Program-made: the position numbers and the translations under genes
DNA from: Helicobacter himalayensis
GTDB taxonomy: Bacteria; Campylobacterota; Campylobacteria; Campylobacterales; Helicobacteraceae
Direction: 5' to 3'
Length of the DNA stretch: 64,000 nt
Assembly (NCBI RefSeq): GCF_001602095.1
Contig: NZ_CP014991.1
Location: forward strand, 1,765,937 to 1,829,936
Notes under the pieces: model-generated
The model's database searches: none
Seen by the model: only the letters and a program-made list of their open reading frames with translations
Told to the model about the DNA's origin: nothing
Shown here: one piece after another, positions 42,417-52,924 of the stretch
Numbering within the stretch: the first letter of the stretch is position 1
Layout of the letters: every line of letters starts with the position of its first letter

Positions 42417-42968
42417 ATGAGGCTTTTATTTCTTGTGCTATTAAGCACAATGTTTCTCACCGCAACGAGTATTGACACAAACAAAATAAGTGTAACTTGG
42501 ACTGCTTACAAAACACCGCAAAAAGTCGCTGTGAGCGGAAGTTTTGGCGACATCAAGTTCAAGTTTGGCAAACAGAAAAAAACTCTCGCGCAAACACTAC
42601 AAAACGCAAGCGCTGTGATCAATCCTATGACAGCTGACCTTAAAGATGAGGTCAAAAACAACAATATACGCGAGCATTTCTTTGCAAAATTTGAAAACAA
42701 AGAAATCAAGGTAACGCTCAAAAATGTCGTCGAAGGCGAAAACTGCGGGAGTATGCTAGCCACCATCAAAATGAATGGCAAAAGCGTAAAAATCCCTATG
42801 GAATACACCATTGCAAATGGAATCTTAAAGGCTGAGGGCTTGCTTGATTTAAATCTTTTTAAGCTAGATTCTGCGAGAGAGAATTTACAGAAAAAAGTCG
42901 CAATCGAACACGAGGGGATAACTTGGTCGCAGGTGAAAATTGCTTTTCAAGCGCCTGTAAAACCATAA
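42417..42968 (+). CDS. YceI-family periplasmic lipid-binding protein
   Basis: 183 residues with a signal peptide (MRLLFLVLLSTMFLTATS). The mature part follows the YceI lipocalin-like pattern: VTWTAYKTPQKVAVSGSFGD, a middle KFENKEIKVTLKNV, and the ending ITWSQVKIAFQAPV. Members bind isoprenoid-like molecules or act in stress responses; the physiological ligand here is unknown. Convergent with clpX, with a hairpin between them. Confidence 0.88.
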   Translation: MRLLFLVLLSTMFLTATSIDTNKISVTWTAYKTPQKVAVSGSFGDIKFKFGKQKKTLAQTLQNASAVINPMTADLKDEVKNNNIREHFFAKFENKEIKVTLKNVVEGENCGSMLATIKMNGKSVKIPMEYTIANGILKAEGLLDLNLFKLDSARENLQKKVAIEHEGITWSQVKIAFQAPVKP

Positions 42969-42976
42969 TCTTACAG

Positions 42977-43006
42977 CTTAGATTCTCATTTATTTGAGAA
43001 TCTAAG
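42977..43006. terminator. Bidirectional terminator hairpin between yceI and clpX
   Basis: CTTAGATTCTCA and TGAGAATCTAAG form a perfect 12-bp stem with a 6-nt loop between two convergent genes. T-runs are weak on both sides. Confidence 0.55.
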
Positions 43007-43055
43007 GCATTACAAAAGTTAGATTCTAGATTTTCTGCCTTAGCAACTTCACATT

Positions 43056-44342
43056 TTACGAGCTTTGTTTTTTAACCTTTTTTACGATCGTTGGCTTTTG
43101 CGCACCTTCAATACATTGCTTATTTATCGTTATTTCACAGCCATTGAGTTCTGGCAAATCATACATTAAATCATTGATATGCTCTTCAATAATTGAGCGC
43201 AAGCCACGCGCACCGATTTTTCGCGCAATCGCAAGCTGGGCGATTTTTGCCACTGCACCTTTATCAAACTCTAGCTTCACATTATCCATCGCAAAAAGCT
43301 TTTGATACTGCTTGATAAGCGCATTTTTAGGCTGTGTGAGGATTGCAATCATTGCTTTTTCATCGATTGGATTAAGCGTAGTAATCACCGGCAAACGCCC
43401 GATAAGCTCTGGAATTAACCCATAACTCACCAAATCATCTGGCTCAACTAAATGCAACAAATAGCTTTCATCACTTTTGCCGTGTTTCTGCCCATGGAAT
43501 CCTAGCACATTCCCACCCACGCGTCTTTTTATAATCTCGCTTAAGCCATCAAATGCCCCACCGCAAATAAACAAAATATGGCTTGTATCAAGCTGTATAA
43601 ACTCCTGATTTGGGTGCTTTCTGCCACCTTTTGGCGGAATATTCACCACACTTCCTTCGATAATTTTCAAAAGTGCTTGTTGCACACCTTCCCCGCTTAC
43701 ATCGCGTGTTATAGAGCGATTTTCAGAAAGGCGCGAAATTTTATCAATCTCATCGATAAATACAATCCCTCTTTGCGCTCGCTCAATATCGCCATCTGCA
43801 GCTTGATAAAGGCGCGTTAAGATATTTTCCACATCTTCGCCCACATAGCCTGCCTCTGTCAAACTTGTCGCATCTGAAATGGCAATTGGCACATCTAAAA
43901 AGCGCGCTAAAGTCTGTGCCATAAGCGTTTTTCCACTCCCTGTGGGTCCTATAAGCAAGATATTTGATTTTGAGATTTCCACATCTTTGAGAGATTCCAA
44001 CGCGGACTTTATAGAATCTGTAGAATCTAAAGCACCCGCGCTCATCTCCATACTTATACGCTTGTAGTGATTATACACCGCTACGCAAAAAACCTTTTTT
44101 GCGTCATCTTGTCCGATGACATATTCATCAAGCTTTGCGTGCAATTCTTTTGGTGTTGGGATACGAATAGGTGGATTTTGCACCTCCTGTGCAACATAGG
44201 GCTTATCGTGCTTGCTTAGTATGCTTTCCCCACTCCTTATACAATTTCTACAAATAAACACATCTTGTCCGGTTTTATTCCCCGTCAAAATAAGATTGTT
44301 TGGCGTCTCTGGGCTTCCGCAGAAGCTACAATATTTAGTCAT
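43056..44342 (-). CDS. clpX: ATP-dependent Clp protease ATPase subunit ClpX
   Basis: 428-residue AAA+ unfoldase. N-terminal zinc-binding domain with Cys5, Cys8, Cys31, Cys34; Walker A GPTGSGKT; Walker B FIDEIDKI; pore loop [12 protein letters not shown] region; sensor and IGF-type ClpP-docking segment near LGFHGQ. It feeds proteins to ClpP. It starts a minus-strand cluster with lpxA and fabZ upstream, the arrangement also seen in H. pylori. Confidence 0.97.
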   Translation of the reverse strand: MTKYCSFCGSPETPNNLILTGNKTGQDVFICRNCIRSGESILSKHDKPYVAQEVQNPPIRIPTPKELHAKLDEYVIGQDDAKKVFCVAVYNHYKRISMEMSAGALDSTDSIKSALESLKDVEISKSNILLIGPTGSGKTLMAQTLARFLDVPIAISDATSLTEAGYVGEDVENILTRLYQAADGDIERAQRGIVFIDEIDKISRLSENRSITRDVSGEGVQQALLKIIEGSVVNIPPKGGRKHPNQEFIQLDTSHILFICGGAFDGLSEIIKRRVGGNVLGFHGQKHGKSDESYLLHLVEPDDLVSYGLIPELIGRLPVITTLNPIDEKAMIAILTQPKNALIKQYQKLFAMDNVKLEFDKGAVAKIAQLAIARKIGARGLRSIIEEHINDLMYDLPELNGCEITINKQCIEGAQKPTIVKKVKKQSS

Positions 44343-44347
44343 TGTTT

Positions 44348-45133
44348 CTATCCTTGTTTTTTTATAGCAATTCCCCTTGTATTTGAGAGAATAAACTCAC
44401 ATATATAACGTTGCGCTTGAGAGATATCCGGAGATTCTAGCTCTTTTTGCGCGAGTTCTTTAAGTGGCGCACTATGAGAAAAAATCTTTTTATACAAAGC
44501 CGAGATATTATCAATTTCTTCTCTGCTAAACATCTTGCGCAAGCGGTGTTTGTTTAACCCAATAATTGCTGCGTGATTGCCGTGTGCCATACAATAAGGG
44601 GGCAAATCCTGCACAAGCGCGCTAAAGGCAGCCACCATACAACCATCTCCTATTTTTACAAACTGATGCGCCGCAGAGATACCACCAAAATTTACATAAT
44701 CACCTACATGCACATGCCCGCCAAGTGTTGCCACATTTGCAAAAATGCAATGATTTCCCACAACGCAATCGTGCGCCACATGCGCATACGCCATAAAAAG
44801 ATTGTTGCTTCCTATTGTTGTTTTGCCTCCGCCGCCTTGCGTGCCTTTATTAAGCGTGACGCATTCTCTTATAATATTATCATCGCCGATGACAAGCTCC
44901 GTATCCTCTCCCGCATATTTTAAATCCTGCGGTGGCACACCCACACACGCACCATTAAAAATCTTATTGCGCGCGCCAAGTGTCGTATTTCCCGTAATCG
45001 TTACATTGTTGCCTATTTCACAATCATCACCAACGCTAACCCCTGCATCAATCACGCAAAAATGCCCGATTTTGACATTTTTACCTATCCTTGCACCACT
45101 TGCGATGATGGAATGAGGAGAAATTCCTTCCAT
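44348..45133 (-). CDS. lpxA: UDP-N-acetylglucosamine acyltransferase
   Basis: 261 residues. First enzyme of lipid A synthesis, adding a 3-hydroxyacyl chain to UDP-GlcNAc. Left-handed beta-helix hexapeptides ([20 protein letters not shown]) fill residues 10-190, with the catalytic His in [12 protein letters not shown]; the helical C-terminus follows ([15 protein letters not shown]). It lies between fabZ and clpX and shares acyl-ACP substrates with FabZ. Confidence 0.97.
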   Translation of the reverse strand: MEGISPHSIIASGARIGKNVKIGHFCVIDAGVSVGDDCEIGNNVTITGNTTLGARNKIFNGACVGVPPQDLKYAGEDTELVIGDDNIIRECVTLNKGTQGGGGKTTIGSNNLFMAYAHVAHDCVVGNHCIFANVATLGGHVHVGDYVNFGGISAAHQFVKIGDGCMVAAFSALVQDLPPYCMAHGNHAAIIGLNKHRLRKMFSREEIDNISALYKKIFSHSAPLKELAQKELESPDISQAQRYICEFILSNTRGIAIKKQG

Positions 45134-45190
45134 AAACCCTCTCCTTAAAATTTACTTTGATTATATCTCTTTAATCACCACAAATCGTAT

Positions 45191-45646
45191 CTATGCTTTT
45201 GTGGCATCAGCAATCATCGCCTTAAGCTCAGCTTCTGAAACAAGTTTGTCATCGACAAAAGCCTGCGCACCCAAACTCCAAACACTACCCTTGTGCTTTA
45301 AAACATTCAGCTTATACACAAGCTTATCACCCGGCACAACAGGCACACGGAATTTGACATTATCAATTGTCATAAAATACACAATCTTGTTTTCCGCCTC
45401 TTTTGTGTCATCGCCAAACATACTCACAAATGCCAGCAAACCACCAGCCTGAGCCATTCCCTCAATCTGCATAACACCGGGATAAATTGGCTGCTTTGGA
45501 AAATGCCCCAAAAAAACTTCTTCATTGATTGTGACATTTTTATACGCTTCGATACTTACTTGCGGTGTGATTGAAACCACCCTATCCACAAGCAACATAG
45601 GATAGCGATGTGGCAAAATCTCGCGAATCTTGTTAATATCCATCAT
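45191..45646 (-). CDS. fabZ: 3-hydroxyacyl-ACP dehydratase FabZ
   Basis: 151-residue hot-dog fold dehydratase of fatty acid elongation. ILPHRYPMLLVDRV at the start and GHFPKQPIYPGVMQIEGMAQ with the catalytic His and Glu. Normal length. Upstream of lpxA; together they balance fatty-acid elongation and lipid A acylation. Confidence 0.97.
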   Translation of the reverse strand: MMDINKIREILPHRYPMLLVDRVVSITPQVSIEAYKNVTINEEVFLGHFPKQPIYPGVMQIEGMAQAGGLLAFVSMFGDDTKEAENKIVYFMTIDNVKFRVPVVPGDKLVYKLNVLKHKGSVWSLGAQAFVDDKLVSEAELKAMIADATKA

Positions 45647-45767
45647 AGTTTGCTCCTAAAATGTAATTATATTTTTATTTTGCTAAAGGGGCGCATTGTA
45701 GCAGAAAAATGTTTTGTTTCATATTAAAGCCTTGCGCCTTTTTAAGGGCTTGTTTGTATGCTGTATC

Positions 45768-46997
45768 TTAAGAAAATACAGATTCTTGCTGTGAAAAATC
45801 TTGTGAATGTGGCTGTGGATTTGCATTGCCAACAATAACCCTAAAAACGCCCTCCTCTTGAAAAATCGTGTGTATATGCAAGCGCAGATTAGATTCTATA
45901 CGCTCATCAAGCACGATGATTGGATTAATGCTCGAGAATCCACAAAGGCTCACGCGCAAGATATTTTCCATTTCATATGCAATCGGATTTACCAAAAGCT
46001 CTTTAACATTTTTATACGCGCTCCCACAAAGTGTATTAAAATCTTGCAAAGATATAAACACGCTATCATCTTTGCTCGCTATGCCCAAATGGATAAGATG
46101 AGTTTCTAAATTTGTTACTTTTTTGGGCGCATTTAAGGTGGTGTGTCTCAGAATCTGACTTAGCGCAAGTGGTGAAGACACATTACTTTCAATCCATACA
46201 ATCTTGGAAGTTTTGACATTATTTTTACTTTTAGAATCCGCCAAAACATAAATATCAAGAGGTGTGCCATTGCTAAAAGCCACACTTCGCAGATTACGCC
46301 ACGCGATAATAGGACGCTTCGCAAGGACATAAGGTGTAGATTCTCGCTCGCATATATCACGCTTTTCGAAAGTCCGCATTCTGTCCTCGTTGCTTGCTGG
46401 CAAAAACTGCTGGCTAATATTTTCTAATAACTCTAAAGAAATTTTTTGACTTTTTGCTCGTTGCTTAAGAAGCGCAAACTCACAGCCACAATATCCCTGC
46501 CGATATAAATTATCCTCGCGCGCAAGCTGGGCTTGCTCTTGTGTGCCACCATTGCTACGCACATCGATTTTGATAAACTCTAAACCATATTCTTGCGCAA
46601 TTTTATCTCCTTGTGTGTAGAGAATCTGCTGTTCTTTCATAGGGCTCGAAAGTAAAGTCGTAGTAAAGATTCTGATATTTTTTTGCTTCGCAAAAATCGC
46701 AGTTTTTATCAAACGAATATCAAAACATTTCATACAACGCTCGCCCTTTTCTGGCTCATCTTCTAATCCTTGCACACTTTGAAGCCAATCCTCTAGCTCA
46801 TATTCCCCTTCAAAAAGCTCGATATTTAACATTTCACAGCTACGCTTGACATCATTAAAACGCAGTGAGTATTCTGATCGCGGATGAATATTTGGATTAT
46901 AAAAATACCCGACAAGTTGGGAATCTGGATATTTCGCGCGCAATTTTTGCAAAAAATAATGACTATCCACCGAGCAACAAATATGTACCAAAATCAT
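45768..46997 (-). CDS. queH: Epoxyqueuosine reductase QueH with C-terminal extension
   Basis: 409 residues. The first 190 form the QueH (DUF208) core: HICCSVDSH, ERCMKCFDIR and YCGCEFAL supply the conserved Cys pairs for an iron-sulfur centre. It reduces epoxyqueuosine in tRNA to queuosine. The C-terminal 210 residues are beyond the core, with beta-rich segments (RPIIAWRNLRSVAF, TLCGSAYKNVKELLVNPIA). The start overlaps a small upstream gene by ATGA. Confidence 0.9.
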   Translation of the reverse strand: MILVHICCSVDSHYFLQKLRAKYPDSQLVGYFYNPNIHPRSEYSLRFNDVKRSCEMLNIELFEGEYELEDWLQSVQGLEDEPEKGERCMKCFDIRLIKTAIFAKQKNIRIFTTTLLSSPMKEQQILYTQGDKIAQEYGLEFIKIDVRSNGGTQEQAQLAREDNLYRQGYCGCEFALLKQRAKSQKISLELLENISQQFLPASNEDRMRTFEKRDICERESTPYVLAKRPIIAWRNLRSVAFSNGTPLDIYVLADSKSKNNVKTSKIVWIESNVSSPLALSQILRHTTLNAPKKVTNLETHLIHLGIASKDDSVFISLQDFNTLCGSAYKNVKELLVNPIAYEMENILRVSLCGFSSINPIIVLDERIESNLRLHIHTIFQEEGVFRVIVGNANPQPHSQDFSQQESVFS

Positions 46998-47101
46998 TTT
47001 TTATCCTTGTCTGATGTGTAGGCATAATACAAAAACCAAACACTGCCACCGACAAATACAATTGCCAAAAATACAACCATCACCCAATCAAGCAAGTCCA
47101 T
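46994..47101 (-). CDS. 35-residue single-span membrane protein
   Basis: A small gene with ATG 47101, an AAAGGA ribosome site nine bases before it, and a TGA that overlaps the queH ATG. The product is one transmembrane helix (residues about 5-27, DWVMVVFLAIVFVGGSVWF) with a charged tail (YTSDKDKK). The overlap and good ribosome site argue it is real. Its size and layout recall small accessory proteins of membrane complexes, but no family is assigned. Confidence 0.7.
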   Translation of the reverse strand: MDLLDWVMVVFLAIVFVGGSVWFLYYAYTSDKDKK

Positions 47102-47167
47102 ATCTTAAATTCCTTTCGTTTTTTAAAGTTCCATGTGAAACATTTTACTATTTACAAACTTTTATAA

Positions 47168-48310
47168 TTATCCTTTTGACTCTGTGCTCAAATTTTTCTC
47201 CTTTTCTCGCAATTGCCCGCATGCCGCGCTAATATCCAAGCCCTTAGATTCTCTAATCGTGCAAAGCAATCCCCTCTGTGTAAGAAAATCTGCAAATTCT
47301 CGCGCTTTCTCCATACTCGGACGCCCAAACTTGCTCCCTTCGTGTGGATTAAACAAAATCACATTCACCTTAGATCTAATCCCATCAAGCAAAGAAAGCA
47401 ATTTTTTTGCTTCCTTAAGGCTATCGTTAATATCCTTAATCATAAGATACTCAAACATCACGCGCTTACGCAAATCTATGGGGAATTTCCGTACCTCGTC
47501 CAAAACCTGCTGGATATTGTATTTGCGATTCATTGGGATAAGGGCTGAGCGTAATTTATCATCAACTGCGTGCAAAGAAATAGCTAATTGCACACCGAGA
47601 TTAAGTTCTCCTAGTTCGCGGATTTTTGGTACGATACCACTTGTAGAGATTGTTTGTCTGCGCGCAGAGATACTCAAGCCATCAAGCTCGCTTAAGATTC
47701 TAATTGCCTTTGTGACATTTTCTAAATTATCCAGTGGCTCGCCCATACCCATATAGACAATATTCACACGCTTTTGCGGAGGGATTTCATTATGCGCTTT
47801 TATTTGCACGATTTGCTCGACAATCTCACCAGATTCTAAATCCCTTTGAAATCCTCCCTTTGCTGTAAAACAAAATGCACAACCCACCTTGCACCCAATC
47901 TGCGAAGAAACACAAATACTCCATTTTTCAGAATTGAGAATCTTGCCATTTTCATCTTGCAATTTTTCTTTCATTTTGAGCAAAACGGATTCAAAGGTAT
48001 AACTATCTTTTGTTTTAAAAAGATATTTTTTGCTCCCGTCTTTGCTTTCCTCGACTTTGAGAATCTCCAAATTTCTAGCACAAAATTCCCCCGCTAGATT
48101 CTGACGCAAATCCTTTGGTAAATCCGACATTTCCAAAAAATCCTGCTTATAATACACATACAGCCATTTATAAATCTGTTTTGCACGAAACTTTGGCTGT
48201 AAAATCTGCGCTAACTCATCAAACGTGTAGCTAAAAATATTTTGAGATTCTTTTTTTTCAGGTTTGAGTGTAGTTTTTGTGGCTTTTGTGATTTTTGTCA
48301 TTTCTGTCAT
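47168..48310 (-). CDS. rlmN: Dual-specificity 23S rRNA/tRNA (adenine-C2) methyltransferase RlmN
   Basis: 380-residue radical-SAM methylase modifying A2503 of 23S rRNA and A37 of some tRNAs. The radical-SAM cluster is C-K-V-G-C-A-F-C followed by [16 protein letters not shown] and the catalytic Cys region near [18 protein letters not shown] are present. It overlaps the nucleosidase-like gene by 4 bp. Confidence 0.97.
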   Translation of the reverse strand: MTEMTKITKATKTTLKPEKKESQNIFSYTFDELAQILQPKFRAKQIYKWLYVYYKQDFLEMSDLPKDLRQNLAGEFCARNLEILKVEESKDGSKKYLFKTKDSYTFESVLLKMKEKLQDENGKILNSEKWSICVSSQIGCKVGCAFCFTAKGGFQRDLESGEIVEQIVQIKAHNEIPPQKRVNIVYMGMGEPLDNLENVTKAIRILSELDGLSISARRQTISTSGIVPKIRELGELNLGVQLAISLHAVDDKLRSALIPMNRKYNIQQVLDEVRKFPIDLRKRVMFEYLMIKDINDSLKEAKKLLSLLDGIRSKVNVILFNPHEGSKFGRPSMEKAREFADFLTQRGLLCTIRESKGLDISAACGQLREKEKNLSTESKG

Positions 48311-48921
48311 AAACCCCGCCTTATGTCCAAAAGTTTTGTATAAAAATTTTCAAGCTTTGTTTTTAGCGCATTGTGGTTTGTCGCAAATTCTTTATGAGCA
48401 TTTGACGCACAATAATTACTCACACACAAAATCCCACAAGATGGAATCTTAAAATATTCCGCCACTTGAATCACAGAAAAAAATTCCATATTTTCTAGCA
48501 AAATTCCTCGTGTGAAAAATTCCTGCGCCACAATAGAATCTATGGTGATATAATTTGAGCTATTAATAATTGTTCCACATGAAACAAATTCTTTTTTGCA
48601 TTCTGTTTCTAAAATCTTGCCAAAACCACCATCGCCTTTTTGAGATTCTCTAAACTCTAGCTTCGATTCCACGCGATTTTGCAATGGCGTGTAAGATTTG
48701 TCAAACAAACTTGAAGATTCTATCTGCGTGGCTGTGCGTGAAAAATGCAAATCAAATATTTGAGAATATTTCCCATACGCTCCCGCACTTCCGATAAAAA
48801 TAATTTCGCTAGGTTTTTGCTCCAAGCAGATGCGCGTGAGATTATAAGCACTCTCCACTAAGCCAACACCAATTACACTTGCAAAGCTAAAAATTTCACC
48901 TCTCCCCGCACAAACAAACAT
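48307..48921 (-). CDS. Purine-nucleoside phosphorylase/nucleosidase-fold protein
   Basis: 204 residues of the MTA/SAH-nucleosidase fold: [11 protein letters not shown] near 40-50 (family G-[ST]-[AG]-G motif) and [16 protein letters not shown] near 143-158 (the E-M-E substrate segment). The likely substrate is a purine nucleoside, possibly futalosine-type, since many Campylobacterota make menaquinone by that route, but a generic phosphorylase is equally possible. It overlaps rlmN. Confidence 0.75.
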   Translation of the reverse strand: MFVCAGRGEIFSFASVIGVGLVESAYNLTRICLEQKPSEIIFIGSAGAYGKYSQIFDLHFSRTATQIESSSLFDKSYTPLQNRVESKLEFRESQKGDGGFGKILETECKKEFVSCGTIINSSNYITIDSIVAQEFFTRGILLENMEFFSVIQVAEYFKIPSCGILCVSNYCASNAHKEFATNHNALKTKLENFYTKLLDIRRGL

Positions 48922-48932
48922 ATTTTCTCGCT

Positions 48933-49709
48933 TTAGATTCTCACACTTATATTATGTTGAGCAAGGAATTTTTTAAGCTCTAAAATTTGTATTTCCTCAT
49001 AGTGAAACACGCTCGCTGCCAATGCCGCATCAGCACCGCATAAAAATGCGTCCAAAAAATCCTGCATTTTCCCCGCGCCCCCACTTGCGATAATAGGTAT
49101 AGGCACAAGCCTACTTACCATTTTGATACCTTCCAAATCATAGCCATTTTTCACTCCATCGCAATCCATACTTGTGAGTAAGATTTCTCCTGCACCTCTT
49201 TGCACCACTTCCTTGCACCATTCTAGTAAATCCCTCTGCATATCAATGCGCCCACCATTACTATACACATTCCATTTTGGCGTATGAGAATCTAGCAAAT
49301 CCGCTCTTTTATAATCAATAGCCACGACTATACACTGCGAGCCAAATCTCTTTGCCCCCTCTTCTATAAGTGCAGGATTCTTAAGTGCAGAGCTATTAAT
49401 GCTTACTTTATCGCAGCCCGCATTGAGCAGACTATACATATCTTCAAGGCTATTTATCCCCCCACCAACGCTAAAGGGGATAAAAATTTCACGCGCCACT
49501 TTTTTTACCATTTCAAGCATAATACTACGTTTTTCGTGACTTGCGGTAATATCTAAAAACACCAACTCATCAGCACCTTCATCATTGTAGCGGCGCGCCA
49601 CTTCTATTGGGTCTCCAGCGTCTTTTAACCCGAGGAAATTTACACCTTTTACCACGCGCCCGTCTTTGACATCAAGGCAGGGAATGATTCTCTTTGCAAA
49701 ATTCATCAA
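48933..49709 (-). CDS. hisF: Imidazole glycerol phosphate synthase cyclase subunit
   Basis: 258-residue (beta/alpha)8 barrel of histidine synthesis. [15 protein letters not shown] carries the catalytic Asp, the second acidic position lies near [15 protein letters not shown], and the phosphate loops are SVGGGI and ASGGAG. It combines with HisH (not here). Its start lies 82 bp from the divergent ksgA. Confidence 0.97.
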   Translation of the reverse strand: MMNFAKRIIPCLDVKDGRVVKGVNFLGLKDAGDPIEVARRYNDEGADELVFLDITASHEKRSIMLEMVKKVAREIFIPFSVGGGINSLEDMYSLLNAGCDKVSINSSALKNPALIEEGAKRFGSQCIVVAIDYKRADLLDSHTPKWNVYSNGGRIDMQRDLLEWCKEVVQRGAGEILLTSMDCDGVKNGYDLEGIKMVSRLVPIPIIASGGAGKMQDFLDAFLCGADAALAASVFHYEEIQILELKKFLAQHNISVRI

Positions 49710-49790
49710 AATACCCTTTAAGATTCCGTAAAATTAAGGAAAAATGTCTAACTTTTGGTTATAATTATAGCATTTTTGGTTGGGAATTTT

Positions 49791-50597
49791 ATGAGAAATA
49801 TCACAGACGCGCACAAAGCAAAAAAGCACTTCGGACAGAATTTTCTCAAGGATACCTCCTATATCCACAAAATCATTCAAGCCATTCCCAACGCCCCCTA
49901 CAAAATGGTGGAAATTGGCATTGGCTTGGGTGATTTGACACAAGAGCTGGCAAAAAGAGATTTTCTCATAGCCTATGAAGTCGATAGTGACTTATGTTCT
50001 TTATTTTCTAAAAACTTCCCACATCTGAGTGAAAAGCTAACTCTCATCAATGCAGATGTTTTAAGTCTGCAAGAGAAGCAGAAGTGCGATTGCTGGCTTT
50101 GTAATGAGCCTTATATGCTTATTTCAAACCTGCCTTATTATATCGCTACGCATATTATTTTGCGTCTCTTGCGAGATTGCCAATGCAAGTATATTTTGGT
50201 AATGACTCAAAAGGAAGTGGCGCAAAAGTTTTGCGCACAGGCAGGGACGCGTGAATTTTGCGCTTTGAGTGTATTGAGTGAGTTTTTTGGGAATCCTATG
50301 CTTTTATTTGATGTGCCAAATACCGCCTTTGAGCCTATGCCAAAGGTTACTTCAAGTGTATTTTGCATTGATAAAAGCACAAAAGAAACCCCGAAAAATT
50401 TTGATGTTTTTGCTTTTGAAACTTTTCTTAAACTCGCCTTTAGCGCACCACGAAAAAAACTCAGTAAGAATCTGGGCAAGAATTTTAACCCAAAAGAAGT
50501 AGATTCTCTTTTTGAACAACTCGCCATTTCCCCTAATGCTCGACCAAATGAAGTCAGCACGCAGCAGTATTTAAAAATCTATCAACAAAGGAGTTAA
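49791..50597 (+). CDS. ksgA: 16S rRNA dimethyladenosine transferase KsgA
   Basis: 268 residues from ATG 49791 (in-frame ATG 49755 would add an unlikely hydrophobic stretch). AdoMet motif EIGIGLGDLT, catalytic NLPYYIA and the start KKHFGQNFLKD fit KsgA. It dimethylates A1518/A1519 of 16S rRNA in ribosome assembly. It is followed after 3 bp by rnj, an RNA-processing pair. Confidence 0.97.
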   Translation: MRNITDAHKAKKHFGQNFLKDTSYIHKIIQAIPNAPYKMVEIGIGLGDLTQELAKRDFLIAYEVDSDLCSLFSKNFPHLSEKLTLINADVLSLQEKQKCDCWLCNEPYMLISNLPYYIATHIILRLLRDCQCKYILVMTQKEVAQKFCAQAGTREFCALSVLSEFFGNPMLLFDVPNTAFEPMPKVTSSVFCIDKSTKETPKNFDVFAFETFLKLAFSAPRKKLSKNLGKNFNPKEVDSLFEQLAISPNARPNEVSTQQYLKIYQQRS

Positions 50598-50600
50598 AAA

Positions 50601-52754
50601 ATGCAAGACAACATAAATGAAAATGCGCTAAATACACATTCGCAGGATGCGCAATCACAAGATATTCCACAAGAGCAAAAAGAAAGCCATTTTAAAAATT
50701 TTGCAAAAAAATTTGGAGGCAAAAAAGATTCTCAAAATAGAGATTCCCAAAATCAAGGCATAGAATCACAAAACAGGGATTCTAAAAAGCAAAATAGAGG
50801 AGAGCAAAATAGAGGAGATAATGAAGGGCGCTTTTCCCGACAAAGAAACTACAACACCACGCAAGGAACACAGCAGACAAATAAAAATAACATAAGATTT
50901 GAAAAACGCCACTGGAGCGGTAAAAATCCTCAACCACAGCAACACCAAAACATCGATGAAGTCAAAGATGGAATCCGCGAAGTGCGCAATCCAAACGAAA
51001 AAGACAATCTAGGCTTACACAAAGACCTAAGACGCGGTGTAGAAGCAAACACGAGAATCCAAAAAGAAAGCCTTAACGCACATACAAAACTTAACCTCAA
51101 CACAAAAGCAAGCGTGAAAATCACGCCTCTTGGCGGACTTGGCGAGATTGGAGGAAATATCACGGTGATTGAAACGCAAAATAGCGCAATTGTCATTGAT
51201 GTGGGTATGAGCTTCCCTGATGAAACAATGCACGGAGTGGATATTTTGGTGCCTGATTTTAACTATTTGCACGCGATTAAGGATAAAATCGCTGGTGTCA
51301 TCATCACGCACGCACACGAGGATCATATCGGTGCGGTACCTTACCTTTACAAACAGCTACAATTCCCACTCTACGGCACACCTCTACCACTTGGAATGAT
51401 AGGAAGCAAGTTTGATGAACACGGGCTAAAAAAATACCGCTCATTTTTTAAGATTGTCCAAAAGCGCAAACCTATCAAGGTAGGTGAGTTTGAAATTGAA
51501 TGGATTAATATCACGCACTCTGTAATTGATGCCTCCGCGCTTGCTATCCGCACAGAAGCTGGTGTAATCGTGCATACTGGGGATTTCAAAATCGATCACA
51601 CGCCAATTGATAATCTCCCAACAGATTTACACCGCCTCGCGCATTATGGCGAAGAAGGAGTGATGCTTTTGCTAAGCGATTCTACAAATTCCCACAGAAC
51701 AGGGACAACGCCAAGTGAAGCAAGCGTGGGACCGACATTTGAGCGACTTTTTAAAGAAGCAGAGGGGCGTGTGATTATGAGCACTTTTAGCTCAAATATC
51801 CACCGCGTGTATCAAGCCATCGATTATGGACGCAAATATAATCGTAAAGTCGCAGTCATTGGGCGCTCAATGGAAAAAAACCTTGAAATCGCCCTTGAGT
51901 TGGGCTATATCCAACTTCCGCAAAACATCTTTATCGAAGCACACGAAGTGGAAAAATACCCCGATAACGAGGTGCTAATCGTCACCACCGGCTCTCAAGG
52001 CGAAACGATGAGTGCGCTTTACCGAATGGCAACCGACGAACACAGACATATCAAAATCAAGCCAAGTGATATGGTGATAATCTCTGCAAAGGCAATCCCG
52101 GGTAATGAAGGCTCTGTCTCAACGGTGCTAAATTACCTTATGAAAGCAGGCGCGCGCGTGGCATATCAAGACTTTAGCGAAATCCATGTGAGCGGGCACG
52201 CCGCACAAGAAGAGCAAAAGCTCATGCTACGCCTTATTAAACCAAAGTTTTTCCTTCCTGTGCATGGGGAATACAACCACATTTCGCGCCATAAGCAAAC
52301 GGCGATCGCGTGCGGGGTGCTAGAAAAAAACATTTTCCTTATGGAAGATGGCGATCAAATCGAAGTCAATCCAAACTATATGCGTAAAGTGCGCAGTATC
52401 AAAAATGGCAAGATTTTTATTGATAATCAAATCAACCGCCAAATTGATGTGGATATTATCCAAGACAGACAGACTTTGGCAAATGAGGGCGTTGTATTTG
52501 TAAGTGCACAGATTAGCAAAGAGCGCAAGATTCTCTCTTGCAGAATCTCAAGCTATGGATTAGTAGCAAACAAAGAAGATAAAGGCTTTGAAAAAGAGAT
52601 GGGTGAGCTTTTAGAATTTATCATCAAAAACCACAAAAAAGAAAATCTCAATGCAAAAAATCTCGAGCAAGAAATCGCTCTAAGCTTTAGAAAACATATC
52701 TTTAAAAAAGTGAAAAAATACCCAACTATCGAAGCTGTAGTATATGTGCTCTAA
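50601..52754 (+). CDS. rnj: Ribonuclease J
   Basis: 717-residue metallo-beta-lactamase/beta-CASP RNase. Residues 1-170 are a Gln/Asn/Lys-rich, disordered extension characteristic of Helicobacter RNase J; the core starts near KITPLGGLGEIGGN. The metal site is THAHEDHIGA, and DSTNSHRTG, HVSGHA and PVHGEYNH complete the active site. It degrades RNA 5'-3' and endonucleolytically. Strong ribosome site AAAGGAG, 3 bp after ksgA. Confidence 0.97.
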   Translation: MQDNINENALNTHSQDAQSQDIPQEQKESHFKNFAKKFGGKKDSQNRDSQNQGIESQNRDSKKQNRGEQNRGDNEGRFSRQRNYNTTQGTQQTNKNNIRFEKRHWSGKNPQPQQHQNIDEVKDGIREVRNPNEKDNLGLHKDLRRGVEANTRIQKESLNAHTKLNLNTKASVKITPLGGLGEIGGNITVIETQNSAIVIDVGMSFPDETMHGVDILVPDFNYLHAIKDKIAGVIITHAHEDHIGAVPYLYKQLQFPLYGTPLPLGMIGSKFDEHGLKKYRSFFKIVQKRKPIKVGEFEIEWINITHSVIDASALAIRTEAGVIVHTGDFKIDHTPIDNLPTDLHRLAHYGEEGVMLLLSDSTNSHRTGTTPSEASVGPTFERLFKEAEGRVIMSTFSSNIHRVYQAIDYGRKYNRKVAVIGRSMEKNLEIALELGYIQLPQNIFIEAHEVEKYPDNEVLIVTTGSQGETMSALYRMATDEHRHIKIKPSDMVIISAKAIPGNEGSVSTVLNYLMKAGARVAYQDFSEIHVSGHAAQEEQKLMLRLIKPKFFLPVHGEYNHISRHKQTAIACGVLEKNIFLMEDGDQIEVNPNYMRKVRSIKNGKIFIDNQINRQIDVDIIQDRQTLANEGVVFVSAQISKERKILSCRISSYGLVANKEDKGFEKEMGELLEFIIKNHKKENLNAKNLEQEIALSFRKHIFKKVKKYPTIEAVVYVL

Positions 52755-52882
52755 CATACAAAGTGGATTCTAATACAGAATCCACAAAAAATTGTATTTG
52801 GCACAAATCTAAGACTTGCACCATAAATCAAACAAAATCCCCATAAAATAAAATATTTTCAAACAAACTCCTTAATGTAGTG

Positions 52883-52888
52883 TATAAT
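52883..52888 (+). promoter_or_regulatory. Probable -10 of mreB
   Basis: TATAAT 37 bp before the mreB ATG at 52925, in an AT-rich intergenic region. Confidence 0.5.
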
Positions 52889-52924
52889 TACGCAAGATTT
52901 ACTTTTGCATTGCGAGGAGTTTGT

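Noticed and set aside
45768..46360. QueH C-terminal half as a novel fusion domain
   Set aside because: My recollection is that Helicobacter QueH proteins are generally long, so the extension is probably genus-wide and not special to this window.
50601..51110. RNase J N-terminal extension as an unusual fusion
   Set aside because: A long disordered extension is already known for Helicobacter RNase J.
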